Assembly: GCA_964035545.1 (NCBI GenBank) | Contig: OZ037772.1 | Coordinates: forward strand, 13,300,818-13,348,985 | Reading direction: 5' to 3' | DNA from: Bugula neritina | Taxonomy: Eukaryota > Bryozoa > Gymnolaemata > Cheilostomatida > Bugulidae | Length of the DNA stretch: 48,168 bases | In this document: positions 31,425 to 44,300 of the stretch, in pieces | How the letters are laid out: each line of letters begins with the position of its first letter | How positions within the stretch are numbered: the first letter of the stretch is position 1 | Translations under genes and position numbers: made by a program | The notes under the pieces: model-generated | Told to the model about the DNA's origin: nothing | Databases searched by the model: none | What the model saw: only the letters and a program-made list of their open reading frames with translations

Positions 31425-34400
31425 TGCTTTAAATATTTTTTTTGTTTTTGGAATTTTTTTAAAAGTTCTTAAACTTGTTTATTGAGTTGAAACATATAAA
31501 ACACTATAAATTAAGCTCATGAATTACAACCATGTTCAGTGACAGTAAGCTGCACAGAATAAAACGTGTCCATCATTGAAACTGCAATTAAATCAAGTTT
31601 CTGTTGATAATCGAATAAAAATTGTTGAATTCATTTATAATTTTTATCATAAATCTTTAGGGAAAACATGCAAAAAAGGACAAAAAACTCAGTGAAATTA
31701 TCACGCAACAATCTACTGTAATTATATAAAAATATGAGGCACACCTCCCACCAATAAATAGCATAATGGTGGACAACGGCCCTAAAATTGCCACTGTCAT
31801 ATCGATCATCTCAGGGCTGAGGCTGACAAGAGCTTTTACAATAGGCTGTTTTAACTTTTATTAGAAACATGTTTGGCAATTTTTGAATGAAATTAACAGC
31901 TACAACTTTTAAAACAAAATAAAACAACAGAAAAGCAGTTATGTGTTACGGCAGTGTTAATCAACAGTGGATTTCATAGCTAATAGGAGCAGATATAGGT
32001 CAACTGAGTTTACCTAACTGTCTAGCACTGGAAGTTTTACTAATTCCAAGGGTTGGTAGTAAAGGTTAGACAACTTTAACTTAATGAAAGGAAGAGTTAG
32101 TAATGTTGCAGTAAGCAATTCATTTAAACACAAACCTGAACGGATGAAAAGTTTCGTTGAATCAAACACAGAGAGAAGACAACTTCTACATGTGGCTTGT
32201 GAGCATCTCATGGATATAAAACTGGTCTTGATGGCAAGGTGACTTCTATCTGCATGTGGTTAAACACAACTACAAAACAGACAATAAATTTTCTAAAATA
32301 CCTTGATATATAAAACATTTCATTTTAATTTGCTATCGAGCTGAGATTCTAGTCTAAAGACTACAAGTGATTAACTTGAACAAATTCACAGGACTTGGAG
32401 TTAACAAGACTAAAATTATGAATAAAAGATAACATTTTTACTACTTCAAACAGAAACAGATAAACATGAATTATGGACATTAGAATACAAGAAGTACAAG
32501 ATAATGATTTGCCTAACATCATTTAAAATTGGTAAAATTAAAAACAGAGAAAATTATCGTAAATAATAAATACCTAATTATAACCAAAATGGGGCTCTCA
32601 GAACTGACCACAGTTGGCTAGGTCCTATCTTCCTGGTGAAAACCATATGTTCTCTAATGTGTGAATATCTGAGCTGCTCGGAGTGATTCTAAAAGACAAA
32701 ACACATTCGATAAATTAAAATTGTTGAATAAATGATGACAGATATATAGGTCCTAAAATCTAGAGTATTGAAAATTGTATCATGATAGAATCAACATAGT
32801 CTACAGAACCAGGAAAGAAACTTCTTTGAACAAGAAATATAACTTGTTTTTTATAGTTACAGCAGTTTAAACTGAATTTATTCCACTTAAACTTTTCAAT
32901 TTCGAACCATGATTATGACCATGATGAGTATGTGACTGAAATAAAGTAAAACAAAATAAATCATTCAGCATAAGTTGAACGTTATTATAGCAAGAAAAAA
33001 ATTAAAATATTAGATTTCAATTATACTATTATTCTTAGTATTGATTTTGTAGTTCAGTTCAACAGACCAGAGTAGAACAGGGTAAAAGTTACGTCAAAGT
33101 CAAGCCAAAGCTAAATTGAAATTTATTATAACTATAATTATAAGCTTTGCAGTTGCATTTACTCAAATGACTGCAGTATCAAATTGCCTAGAAATGGGTA
33201 GCAGCCTATCAATTAAATAAAATAATCAATATGAATTCCAAGCCTATGAATAAATACAGATCAACAATCAGTAAAATAAAGATAATGTTGGTAAAAAATT
33301 AATAAATGACATGCTAAATAAAGGTTACCTTGGTAAGACGACCAAACAATTTCAGTTGCACGACCATTCACTATGAAGAGCAACTTACTATAATAATGAC
33401 AGTGCAGCAGACGTGCTCAGTCATCCGTAACCAGTCATTGCTCAGTCGTCTGTAACTGATCACGTGATTATTGGGGCATGCGCTATATCCCATGACTCAC
33501 TTCCAATGGTGTTAGCAATTCAGTGCAATCTGTATGCAGCAAAAAGAGCAATACTAATTTTGGTGCCTAAGATTCTATGAGGCTTCAAGTTTCAGAATAT
33601 AATGAAAGGAAAACAGAGATGTAGCAATCAAATACTTTTAAAAATTTGTCCTCTTTATGCAGCATTATCAATCATGCTTATAGGGCAAAATAAACAGGAA
33701 AAGAAATCACTATGCTAAATTAACCATCAAGAAAAGAAAGACAAATTCACGACACAAAGAGGCATAAAGTAATTAAATAGGTGAGCTGAGAAAACTGCTT
33801 GTTCTAGAAGCCATTAAGTGTTGCAACTTGGTGTTTTGATTTTTGAAATTTTTATGGAGCTTAATCATTCTTTAAACCATTCACCATTAAATCACTAATT
33901 TCTGTTATTGCATGAATGCAACTAGATATTAGCATGAGGTTAGGGACCTACAGCAAAAGGCCAGGGTTTCGCTTGCCTTTGCTTAGTCCCAACTCTGACT
34001 ACTGTTTGCAGGTAAACATTGAAATACTTGTTCACATGTGTTGGGGCAGGTCATGGTCATGAAATACTAGACAATCTGTATAGCATTAAGTTTACTATAA
34101 TATGTGTGCACTGTCACTGTATGCCTGATGAAATAACTTTTATGGACATCAATTTTAAATAGCAGGAATTTGGGATAAGGTAACTTTAGAAAATAAAGAT
34201 TTAAAATAAAACATACCACGGACAGATAAAGATGAGGCTTACAGGGATGGGAAGAATAACACAGAGAGAAAAAGAGTAGAGGTTGCTGTTCCTCTGCCCA
34301 TTCTGTAACACAAAAAATAGTAAATAAACTTGTTCAAAATACAATAGAAAAAAGGAAGCAATAGAAACATCACCTGTAGAATTTTTTCTATCAAATTGAC

Positions 34401-35510
34401 AAATTTATTAGCAAATTCCAAGCATTCAGAAAACCCTCAACACTATGCTAACACTGTATAGGAGTATATATTATATATAAAGTTTCCAACTGGTTAAATA
34501 ATTGAACCAACATTAAAATTCTCTACTCGTATTATACAGATGTGTGATATAAGTAGGAAATCTAGTAACCTGATGAGTTTAATATAAAACAGTAAAAATC
34601 TACAGCTCTAAAACCTGCATGGTAAACCAACAAGTCAAAACATCAAGGCAGACCTTCACAATAAAAGTGACTGTAAAACATTAAAATTTAATTGAAGCAT
34701 GAAACATGTTTTTTTTAGATAATACAGTATAGAAAATAAGTATGTTGTATAATGCATAGTACGAGAGACTTTGACAAAATTAGCCCAAGCTAACACCCAA
34801 ATGCTAGTCATTCAAAATTGGAATATTCAGCAGATTGGGGTAAAATAATATAATTATGACATAGAAGTAAACATCAACCACCACATGTATGTATAATCAG
34901 GTTAAGTTAAAGCACACATAAAACATCCAAGTCATATCGACTTACAGAGAAGTAAATTATTATATCGGTTTAGCTTCAGTGCAACTTTTATTTGTAATTC
35001 TTGAAAATACAACTTGATGAAAAGTTTGAAACTGTTTATAACTTGTTGAATTATGATTAAATGCAAATTTGTGAACAATTCTATACATAAGTAATTTCAT
35101 CAAGGAGACATGTTATACTTAATAAGTATTACCTCCATATATAGCTCTTACAGCTGACACATGCCAAGAATAATCTAGAATGAATTTGTCCAACTTTACA
35201 CCCAATCGGTTGGTTGTCTAATAGCTGACCATGTGACCATCACACCAGTTACTGTAATAATAAAGTAGTCTATAATTATGTGGTGTTGCATATGATGAAA
35301 AACAATGAAATAAACATAAAATTCTAAATACAGCTCATTTATTACAACAGCAGTAGAAAAAAAAAAATGGGAAATGGAAAAATACAAAACAATCATATTT
35401 AATGTTGAAGATTAATCATTACTCAAATAAGTAGAAGAGTGTCATCATGCTTAATTAAGTTAAAATATGATTTGTTGAAAGAGCCATAACCAGATAAATA
35501 ATAAAGCTAG
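31425..35510 (-). repeat. segmental duplication copy R3 and stub of a further copy (reverse)
   Basis: R3 has an E-box patch near 33440-33490, an E1 donor at 33329, and E2 and E3, plus the 86-nt island at 34302-34217. At 35130-35250 there is an E5 copy that belongs to another truncated unit further right. Similarity to R1 (24830-25110) runs out near 35510, which marks the right edge of the duplicated block. Confidence 0.75.
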
Positions 35511-35699
35511 CAAATATACCTAATTGTTACCAGCAAGCTAAACATAGTTACCAAGTGAGAACAAAATACTTCCCTAGTCTGGAGGCTGCTGAGTCACAAT
35601 AAACTGATCAAACTATTCTTACTGACAGAGCAGACAATTTGAAAGTGTGAGCCGTTGAATATCCTAAAGAAAACAACTACCTCATCATATTCCAAGAAA

Positions 35700-35950
35700 C
35701 TGAGAGAAGACAATTACATAATGGAACTTTAAGAAAACAGGAGAAGACAACTACATTACGAGAGTTCAGGAAAACAAAAGATGACAACTTCGCAATGGAA
35801 CTTTAAGAAAACAAGAGAAGACAACTACATAATGGAACTTTAGGAAAACAGGAGAAGACAACTAAATTATGAGAGTTCAGGAAAACAAAAGAAGACAACT
35901 TCGTAATGGAACTTCAAAAAAACAAGAGAAGACAACTACATTAAGAGCAA
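35700..35950. repeat. 35-39-bp minisatellite with a three-unit higher order
   Basis: Seven units beginning GAGAAGACAACTAC or a close variant. Types alternate as ATAATGGAACTTTAAG, ATTACGAGAGTTCAGG, then TTCGTAATGGAACTTC. The order A-B-C, A-B-C, partial shows the array grew by duplicating a block of three. Confidence 0.85.
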
Positions 35951-38393
35951 GCAGCAAGCTGAACAAATTTCCATTACCAGAGTTAGCTGATAATAAAATT
36001 ATAACATCACGTGAAATAGCATGGCACATTATTGATTATTAAAAAACACACAATAGAATAGATATGTAACTATACAGGTATGTAGATGATTTTTAGAAAA
36101 TACTGCAAGTTTCCTCCACAAGTAACTACAATATTCAAAAAGTGAATCAGAAATTTAAACAGATGGAAAATTTGGAATGTTTTACAATATTAGATAATAT
36201 GTGATATGGGGTTTGGGGTTTGAACTGAAAAACTAAAAATACTGAGAAGAAACAAACAACAGTTTTTACACAAATCTGAGAAACCGTGAACAAACAGAAA
36301 TGGCAAAAGTGAAGCAGAGTGAAGTGAAAACAACAGTCATAAAAGCATTCTACTGCCTGCATGTGTTACTAATCTGAATTCAGCAGAGGAAGTGTTATAT
36401 TAGGATCATTATTGACTTTGTACACACTATTCATCTAAATACAGTAGATTACAAGAAGCAGGCCATAATGGTGAAACTGATTGCCTCGAAATATTGAGTA
36501 GTGATTTAAAAAAATCAACTTTGGCAAAACCTGAGCATGATCATGGTGTTTAAACGGTATGGAAATACTTAATAGGGAATGAGGGAAAAATTGTCAAAAC
36601 TCAAAATGAGTGAATCATAATACATACAAATTAAATGACTTTGAACTGAAAATGAGTTCAAACTGACTAACTTAAATGAATGAAAAATAGGAACAAATTA
36701 CCATTCTAATATTACATAAACTCGAGTATGAAAATACAAAACATATTATATTTTTATACTACTATTACCTATTTGTCATTAGCATAAAAACAAACACAAC
36801 TAATGGAGTAAAATTTTTACTCTATTCATAATATCAATTTGAACGATGAATATAAATTTTCGTAGTCATATACTGATGGTAACAAAGTAGAATAGTAGTG
36901 ATTATAATGATGAATATCAATATGCATAAAACCCAATTTCCAAGAGACTAGAACAAGTGCTAAAACTAGACGGACGAAACACAAATAAAGACACTGAACT
37001 TGAAATAACATCTCATTACAATTATGACTAATGGTCATAGACATGCTTATAAGTTACCAGTAGAGGTTTGAGTTGTGGGAAAATAAAATAAAACGGGAGC
37101 CTGGAAGAGAATGAAAATGAGAATAATAATCAATATCATAATTTGAAATATTATCATAATCATTAGGCATTGCAGTTATGATTATAATTATTATAACAAT
37201 AGTTGACATTATGATTATGATTATAATCATCATCGACTTTTGTTGCCTATGGTTATCAATATCATATTGATATTTATTCTGATAATAAAAACAAAAATGA
37301 CAACTAATACTATAACTATTATTATTACTCTTACTGGTACTGTTAGTGTTAGTGCAAGTATTTGTGTTAGTAATACTAATAGTAATACTAATAAGCTACT
37401 AAAACTACTAAAAATAGTCAAGTGAGCTACTATTACTCTATAGTCTATTGGCATTACTTAAATCATTAGCCTTAGTGTTACTATTACTAACATAATCTTA
37501 ATGATGACGTTTGACATAAAATGAAAACGATTACAATTAAATGCAAGGAGCCACGACTTGAAATTTAATTGAATTAGCAGTCGATACAGATACCGCGACA
37601 GGGTTAAGGATTCTCTAAACAGAACTTGCAGAAGACATCAATGTAGGTTCAGCCGAGTGAATGATGAATGGCGATCCAATTAGAACCACGATTGAATACG
37701 TGCTTGTTACGTCATGTATCGTGACGCATGACTGGCCGTGCACGGCTTCAATATCCATGGACTGTGAATAACAGCTTTCTATTGGTTGAACAAATAATAA
37801 AAAATGACAACAGACTCAAGAGAGTGCGGGCTATAGATTAAGTGTATATATTAGAATAATTCGTTGATCAGCAACGGAAAAGAATGGGTGAAGCACCAGG
37901 TTTAAAAACCATAGCCTTAAAAAGCAAAAAAAGTATATAAACCATAAGGCCAATATAGTTTGAAATAGTACAAGTTTCATTCAATTTAAAAAGAGGGTAA
38001 CTCAAATATGCTGAAGAGTGACTGTGAGAAATGATAGAGAGGTAGTGTTGTGTAGAAAACTACCAATTGAAAGTTATGTGGTTGGTATGTTAACTTCGAG
38101 GAAATATGCTAAATTAATTACTGACCAAACGAATGCAGCATTATGTATCTGATCACGAGTTTGGCAAACTGTCCATATGAAAGCTAAGAGTTGCTGAGTA
38201 AGCTCAGGGTAGCAAAGGGTAAGAAAACTAGCCAAAAGAGGACAACATTGAAGTGGAGTTCCACTGATTTAATCTATAAGTTCGGATGTCATGAACAATT
38301 GATAGTTGAGTGTGTTTGGTGGTCTCGCTAATTGTATGATTATGAAAATTAGTGGTTTGTGAAGGTTTTAGAATTATGAAACTTGGGGTTTAA
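35951..38393. other. single-copy AT-rich DNA before the terminal array
   Basis: No coding exon recognised. The open frames at 36147-36362, 36826-37044 and 37230-37454 are AT-biased with no domain. It contains two and a bit GGGGTTT units at 36208-36222, irregular ATTATN-rich sequence at 37090-37420, and a promoter-like patch near 37690. Confidence 0.5.
37690..37800. promoter_or_regulatory. promoter-like patch near the terminal array
   Basis: Locally raised CpG and C+G. It contains a CRE-like TTACGTCA, TGACGCATGAC, GTGCACGGC, and ATTGG (reverse CCAAT) in CTATTGGTTGAAC. No exon is assigned to either side. Confidence 0.25.
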
Positions 38394-41300
38394 GGTTTGG
38401 GGTTTGGGGTTTGGGGTTTGGGGTTTGGGGTTTGGGGTTTGGGGTTTGGGGTTTGGGGTTTGGGGTTTGGGGTTTGGGGTTTGGGGTTTGGGGTTTGGGG
38501 TTTGGGGTTTGGGGTTTGGGGTTTGGGGTTTGGGGTTTGGGGTTTGGGGTTTGGGGTTTGGGGTTTGGGGTTTGGGGTTTGGGGTTTGGGGTTTGGGGTT
38601 TGGGGTTTGGGGTTTGGGGTTTGGGGTTTGGGGTTTGGGGTTTGGGGTTTGGGGTTTGGGGTTTGGGGTTTGGGGTTTGGGGTTTGGGGTTTGGGGTTTG
38701 GGGTTTGGGGTTTGGGGTTTGGGGTTTGGGGTTTGGGGTTTGGGGTTTGGGGTTTGGGGTTTGGGGTTTGGGGTTTGGGGTTTGGGGTTTGGGGTTTGGG
38801 GTTTGGGGTTTGGGGTTTGGGGTTTGGGGTTTGGGGTTTGGGGTTTGGGGTTTGGGGTTTGGGGTTTGGGGTTTGGGGTTTGGGGTTTGGGGTTTGGGGT
38901 TTGGGGTTTGGGGTTTGGGGTTTGGGGTTTGGGGTTTGGGGTTTGGGGTTTGGGGTTTGGGGTTTGGGGTTTGGGGTTTGGGGTTTGGGGTTTGGGGTTT
39001 GGGGTTTGGGGTTTGGGGTTTGGGGTTTGGGGTTTGGGGTTTGGGGTTTGGGGTTTGGGGTTTGGGGTTTGGGGTTTGGGGTTTGGGGTTTGGGGTTTGG
39101 GGTTTGGGGTTTGGGGTTTGGGGTTTGGGGTTTGGGGTTTGGGGTTTGGGGTTTGGGGTTTGGGGTTTGGGGTTTGGGGTTTGGGGTTTGGGGTTTGGGG
39201 TTTGGGGTTTGGGGTTTGGGGTTTGGGGTTTGGGGTTTGGGGTTTGGGGTTTGGGGTTTGGGGTTTGGGGTTTGGGGTTTGGGGTTTGGGGTTTGGGGTT
39301 TGGGGTTTGGGGTTTGGGGTTTGGGGTTTGGGGTTTGGGGTTTGGGGTTTGGGGTTTGGGGTTTGGGGTTTGGGGTTTGGGGTTTGGGGTTTGGGGTTTG
39401 GGGTTTGGGGTTTGGGGTTTGGGGTTTGGGGTTTGGGGTTTGGGGTTTGGGGTTTGGGGTTTGGGGTTTGGGGTTTGGGGTTTGGGGTTTGGGGTTTGGG
39501 GTTTGGGGTTTGGGGTTTGGGGTTTGGGGTTTGGGGTTTGGGGTTTGGGGTTTGGGGTTTGGGGTTTGGGGTTTGGGGTTTGGGGTTTGGGGTTTGGGGT
39601 TTGGGGTTTGGGGTTTGGGGTTTGGGGTTTGGGGTTTGGGGTTTGGGGTTTGGGGTTTGGGGTTTGGGGTTTGGGGTTTGGGGTTTGGGGTTTGGGGTTT
39701 GGGGTTTGGGGTTTGGGGTTTGGGGTTTGGGGTTTGGGGTTTGGGGTTTGGGGTTTGGGGTTTGGGGTTTGGGGTTTGGGGTTTGGGGTTTGGGGTTTGG
39801 GGTTTGGGGTTTGGGGTTTGGGGTTTGGGGTTTGGGGTTTGGGGTTTGGGGTTTGGGGTTTGGGGTTTGGGGTTTGGGGTTTGGGGTTTGGGGTTTGGGG
39901 TTTGGGGTTTGGGGTTTGGGGTTTGGGGTTTGGGGTTTGGGGTTTGGGGTTTGGGGTTTGGGGTTTGGGGTTTGGGGTTTGGGGTTTGGGGTTTGGGGTT
40001 TGGGGTTTGGGGTTTGGGGTTTGGGGTTTGGGGTTTGGGGTTTGGGGTTTGGGGTTTGGGGTTTGGGGTTTGGGGTTTGGGGTTTGGGGTTTGGGGTTTG
40101 GGGTTTGGGGTTTGGGGTTTGGGGTTTGGGGTTTGGGGTTTGGGGTTTGGGGTTTGGGGTTTGGGGTTTGGGGTTTGGGGTTTGGGGTTTGGGGTTTGGG
40201 GTTTGGGGTTTGGGGTTTGGGGTTTGGGGTTTGGGGTTTGGGGTTTGGGGTTTGGGGTTTGGGGTTTGGGGTTTGGGGTTTGGGGTTTGGGGTTTGGGGT
40301 TTGGGGTTTGGGGTTTGGGGTTTGGGGTTTGGGGTTTGGGGTTTGGGGTTTGGGGTTTGGGGTTTGGGGTTTGGGGTTTGGGGTTTGGGGTTTGGGGTTT
40401 GGGGTTTGGGGTTTGGGGTTTGGGGTTTGGGGTTTGGGGTTTGGGGTTTGGGGTTTGGGGTTTGGGGTTTGGGGTTTGGGGTTTGGGGTTTGGGGTTTGG
40501 GGTTTGGGGTTTGGGGTTTGGGGTTTGGGGTTTGGGGTTTGGGGTTTGGGGTTTGGGGTTTGGGGTTTGGGGTTTGGGGTTTGGGGTTTGGGGTTTGGGG
40601 TTTGGGGTTTGGGGTTTGGGGTTTGGGGTTTGGGGTTTGGGGTTTGGGGTTTGGGGTTTGGGGTTTGGGGTTTGGGGTTTGGGGTTTGGGGTTTGGGGTT
40701 TGGGGTTTGGGGTTTGGGGTTTGGGGTTTGGGGTTTGGGGTTGGGGTTTGGGGTTTGGGGTTTGGGGTTTGGGGTTTGGGGTTTGGGGTTTGGGGTTTGG
40801 GGTTTGGGGTTTGGGGTTTGGGGTTTGGGGTTTGGGGTTTGGGGTTTGGGGTTTGGGGTTTGGGGTTTGGGGTTTGGGGTTTGGGGTTTGGGGTTTGGGG
40901 TTTGGGGTTTGGGGTTTGGGGTTTGGGGTTTGGGGTTTGGGGTTTGGGGTTTGGGGTTTGGGGTTTGGGGTTTGGGGTTTGGGGTTTGGGGTTTGGGGTT
41001 TGGGGTTTGGGGTTTGGGGTTTGGGGTTTGGGGTTTGGGGTTTGGGGTTTGGGGTTTGGGGTTTGGGGTTTGGGGTTTGGGGTTTGGGGTTTGGGGTTTG
41101 GGGTTTGGGGTTTGGGGTTTGGGGTTTGGGGTTTGGGGTTTGGGGTTTGGGGTTTGGGGTTTGGGGTTTGGGGGGTTGGGGTTTGGGGTTTGGGGTTTGG
41201 GGTTTGGGGTTTGGGGTTTGGGGTTTGGGGTTTGGGGTTTGGGGTTTGGGGTTTGGGGTTTGGGGTTGGGGTTTGGGGTTTGGGGTTTGGGGTTTGGGGT

Positions 41301-44300
41301 TTGGGGTTTGGGGTTTGGGGTTTGGGGTTGGGGTTTGGGGTTTGGGGTTTGGGGTTTGGGGTTTGGGGTTTGGGGTTTGGGGTTTGGGGTTTGGGGTTTG
41401 GGGTTTGGGGTTTGGGGTTTGGGGTTTGGGGTTTGGGGTTTGGGGTTTGGGGTTTGGGGTTTGGGGTTTGGGGTTTGGGGTTTGGGGTTTGGGGTTGGGG
41501 TTTGGGGTTTGGGGTTTGGGGTTTGGGGTTTGGGGTTTGGGGTTTGGGGTTTGGGGTTTGGGGTTTGGGGTTTGGGGTTTGGGGTTTGGGGTTTGGGTTT
41601 GGGGTTTGGGGTTTGGGGTTTGGGGTTTGGGGTTTGGGGTTTGGGGTTTGGGGTTTGGGGTTTGGGGTTTGGGGTTTGGGGTTTGGGGTTTGGGGTTTGG
41701 GGTTTGGGGTTTGGGGTTTGGGGTTTGGGGTTTGGGGTTTGGGGTTTGGGGTTTGGGGTTTGGGGTTTGGGGTTTGGGGTTTGGGGTTTGGGGTTTGGGG
41801 TTTGGGGTTTGGGGTTTGGGGTTTGGGGTTTGGGGTTTGGGGTTGGGGTTTGGGGTTTGGGGTTTGGGGTTTGGGGTTTGGGGTTTGGGGTTGGGGTTGG
41901 GGTTTGGGGTTTGGGGTTTGGGGTTTGGGGTTGGGGTTGGGGTTTGGGGTTTGGGGTTTGGGGTTTGGGGTTTGGGGTTGGGGTTTGGGGTTTGGGGTTT
42001 GGGGTTTGGGGTTGGGGTTTGGGGTTTGGGGTTTGGGGTTTGGGGTTTGGGGTTTGGGGTTTGGGGTTTGGGGTTTGGGGTTTGGGGTTGGGGTTTGGGG
42101 TTTGGGGTTTGGGGTTTGGGTTTGGGGTTTGGGGTTTGGGGTTTGGGGTTTGGGGTTTGGGGTTTGGGGTTTGGGGTTTGGGGTTTGGGGTTGGGGTTTG
42201 GGGTTTGGGGTTTGGGGTTTGGGGTTTGGGGTTTGGGGTTTGGGGTTTGGGGTTGGGGTTTGGGGTTTGGGGTTTGGGGTTTGGGGTTTGGGGTTTGGGG
42301 TTGGGGTTTGGGGTTTGGGGTTTGGGGTTTGGGGTTTGGGGTTTGGGGTTTGGGGTTTGGGGTTTGGGGTTTGGGGTTTGGGGTTTGGGGTTTGGGGTTG
42401 GGGTTTGGGGTTTGGGGTTTGGGGTTTGGGGTTTGGGGTTGGGGTTTGGGGTTTGGGGTTTGGGGTTTGGGGTTTGGGGTTTGGGGTTTGGGGTTTGGGG
42501 TTTGGGGTTTGGGGTTTGGGGTTTGGGGTTTGGGGTTTGGGGTTTGGGGTTTGGGGTTTGGGGTTTGGGGTTTGGGGTTTGGGGTTGGGGGTTTGGGGTT
42601 TGGGGTTTGGGGTTTGGGGTTTGGGGTTTGGGGTTTGGGGTTTGGGGTTTGGGGTTTGGGGTTTGGGGTTTGGGGTTTGGGGTTTGGGGTTGGGGTTTGG
42701 GGTTTGGGGTTTGGGGTTTGGGGTTTGGGGTTTGGGGTTTGGGGTTTGGGGTTTGGGGTTTGGGGTTTGGGGTTTGGGGTTTGGGGTTTGGGGTTTGGGG
42801 TTTGGGGTTTGGGGTTTGGGGTTTGGGGTTTGGGGTTTGGGGTTTGGGGTTTGGGGTTTGGGGTTTGGGGTTTGGGGTTTGGGGTTTGGGGTTTGGGGTT
42901 TGGGGTTTGGGGTTTGGGGTTTGGGGTTTGGGGTTTGGGGTTGGGGTTTGGGGTTTGGGGTTTGGGGTTTGGGGTTTGGGGTTTGGGGTTTGGGGTTTGG
43001 GGTTTGGGGTTTGGGGTTTGGGGTTTGGGGTTTGGGGTTTGGGGTTTGGGGTTTGGGGTTTGGGGTTTGGGGTTTGGGGTTTGGGGTTTGGGGTTTGGGG
43101 TTTGGGGTTTGGGGTTTGGGGTTTGGGGTTTGGGGTTTGGGGTTTGGGGTTTGGGGTTTGGGGTTTGGGGTTTGGGGTTTGGGGTTTGGGGTTTGGGGTT
43201 TGGGGTTTGGGGTTTGGGGTTTGGGGTTTGGGGTTTGGGGTTTGGGGTTTGGGGTTTGGGGTTTGGGGTTTGGGGTTTGGGGTTTGGGGTTTGGGGTTGG
43301 GGTTTGGGGTTTGGGGTTTGGGGTTTGGGGTTTGGGGTTTGGGGTTTGGGGTTTGGGGTTTGGGGTTTGGGGTTTGGGGTTGGGGTTTGGGGTTTGGGGT
43401 TTGGGGTTTGGGGTTTGGGGTTTGGGGTTTGGGGTTTGGGGTTTGGGGTTTGGGGTTTGGGGTTTGGGGTTTGGGGTTTGGGGTTTGGGGTTTGGGGTTT
43501 GGGGTTTGGGGTTTGGGGTTTGGGGTTTGGGGTTTGGGGTTTGGGGTTTGGGGTTTGGGGTTGGGGTTTGGGGTTTGGGGTTTGGGGTTTGGGGTTTGGG
43601 GTTTGGGGTTTGGGTTTGGGGTTTGGGGTTTGGGGTTTGGGGTTTGGGGTTTGGGGTTTGGGGTTTGGGGTTTGGGGTTTGGGGTTTGGGGTTTGGGGTT
43701 TGGGGTTTGGGGTTGGGGTTTGGGGTTTGGGGTTTGGGGTTTGGGGTTTGGGGTTTGGGGTTTGGGGTTTGGGGTTTGGGGTTTGGGGTTTGGGGTTTGG
43801 GGTTTGGGGTTTGGGGTTTGGGGTTTGGGGTTTGGGGTTTGGGGTTTGGGGTTTGGGGTTTGGGGTTTGGGGTTTGGGGTTTGGGGTTTGGGGTTTGGGG
43901 TTTGGGGTTTGGGGTTTGGGGTTTGGGGTTTGGGGTTTGGGGTTTGGGGTTTGGGGTTTGGGGTTTGGGGTTTGGGGTTTGGGGTTTGGGGTTTGGGGTT
44001 TGGGGTTTGGGGTTTGGGGTTTGGGGTTTGGGGTTTGGGGTTTGGGGTTTGGGGTTTGGGGTTTGGGGTTTGGGGTTTGGGGTTGGGGTTTGGGGTTTGG
44101 GGTTGGGGTTTGGGGTTTGGGGTTTGGGGTTTGGGGTTTGGGGTTTGGGGTTTGGGGTTTGGGGTTTGGGGTTTGGGGTTTGGGGTTTGGGGTTTGGGGT
44201 TTGGGGTTTGGGGTTTGGGGTTTGGGGTTTGGGGTTTGGGGTTTGGGGTTTGGGGTTTGGGGTTTGGGGTTTGGGGTTTGGGGTTTGGGGTTTGGGGTTT

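Noticed and set aside
35700-35950. CRISPR-like pattern of regularly spaced similar units
   Set aside because: Units are contiguous without unique spacers, and the context is eukaryotic. It is a minisatellite.
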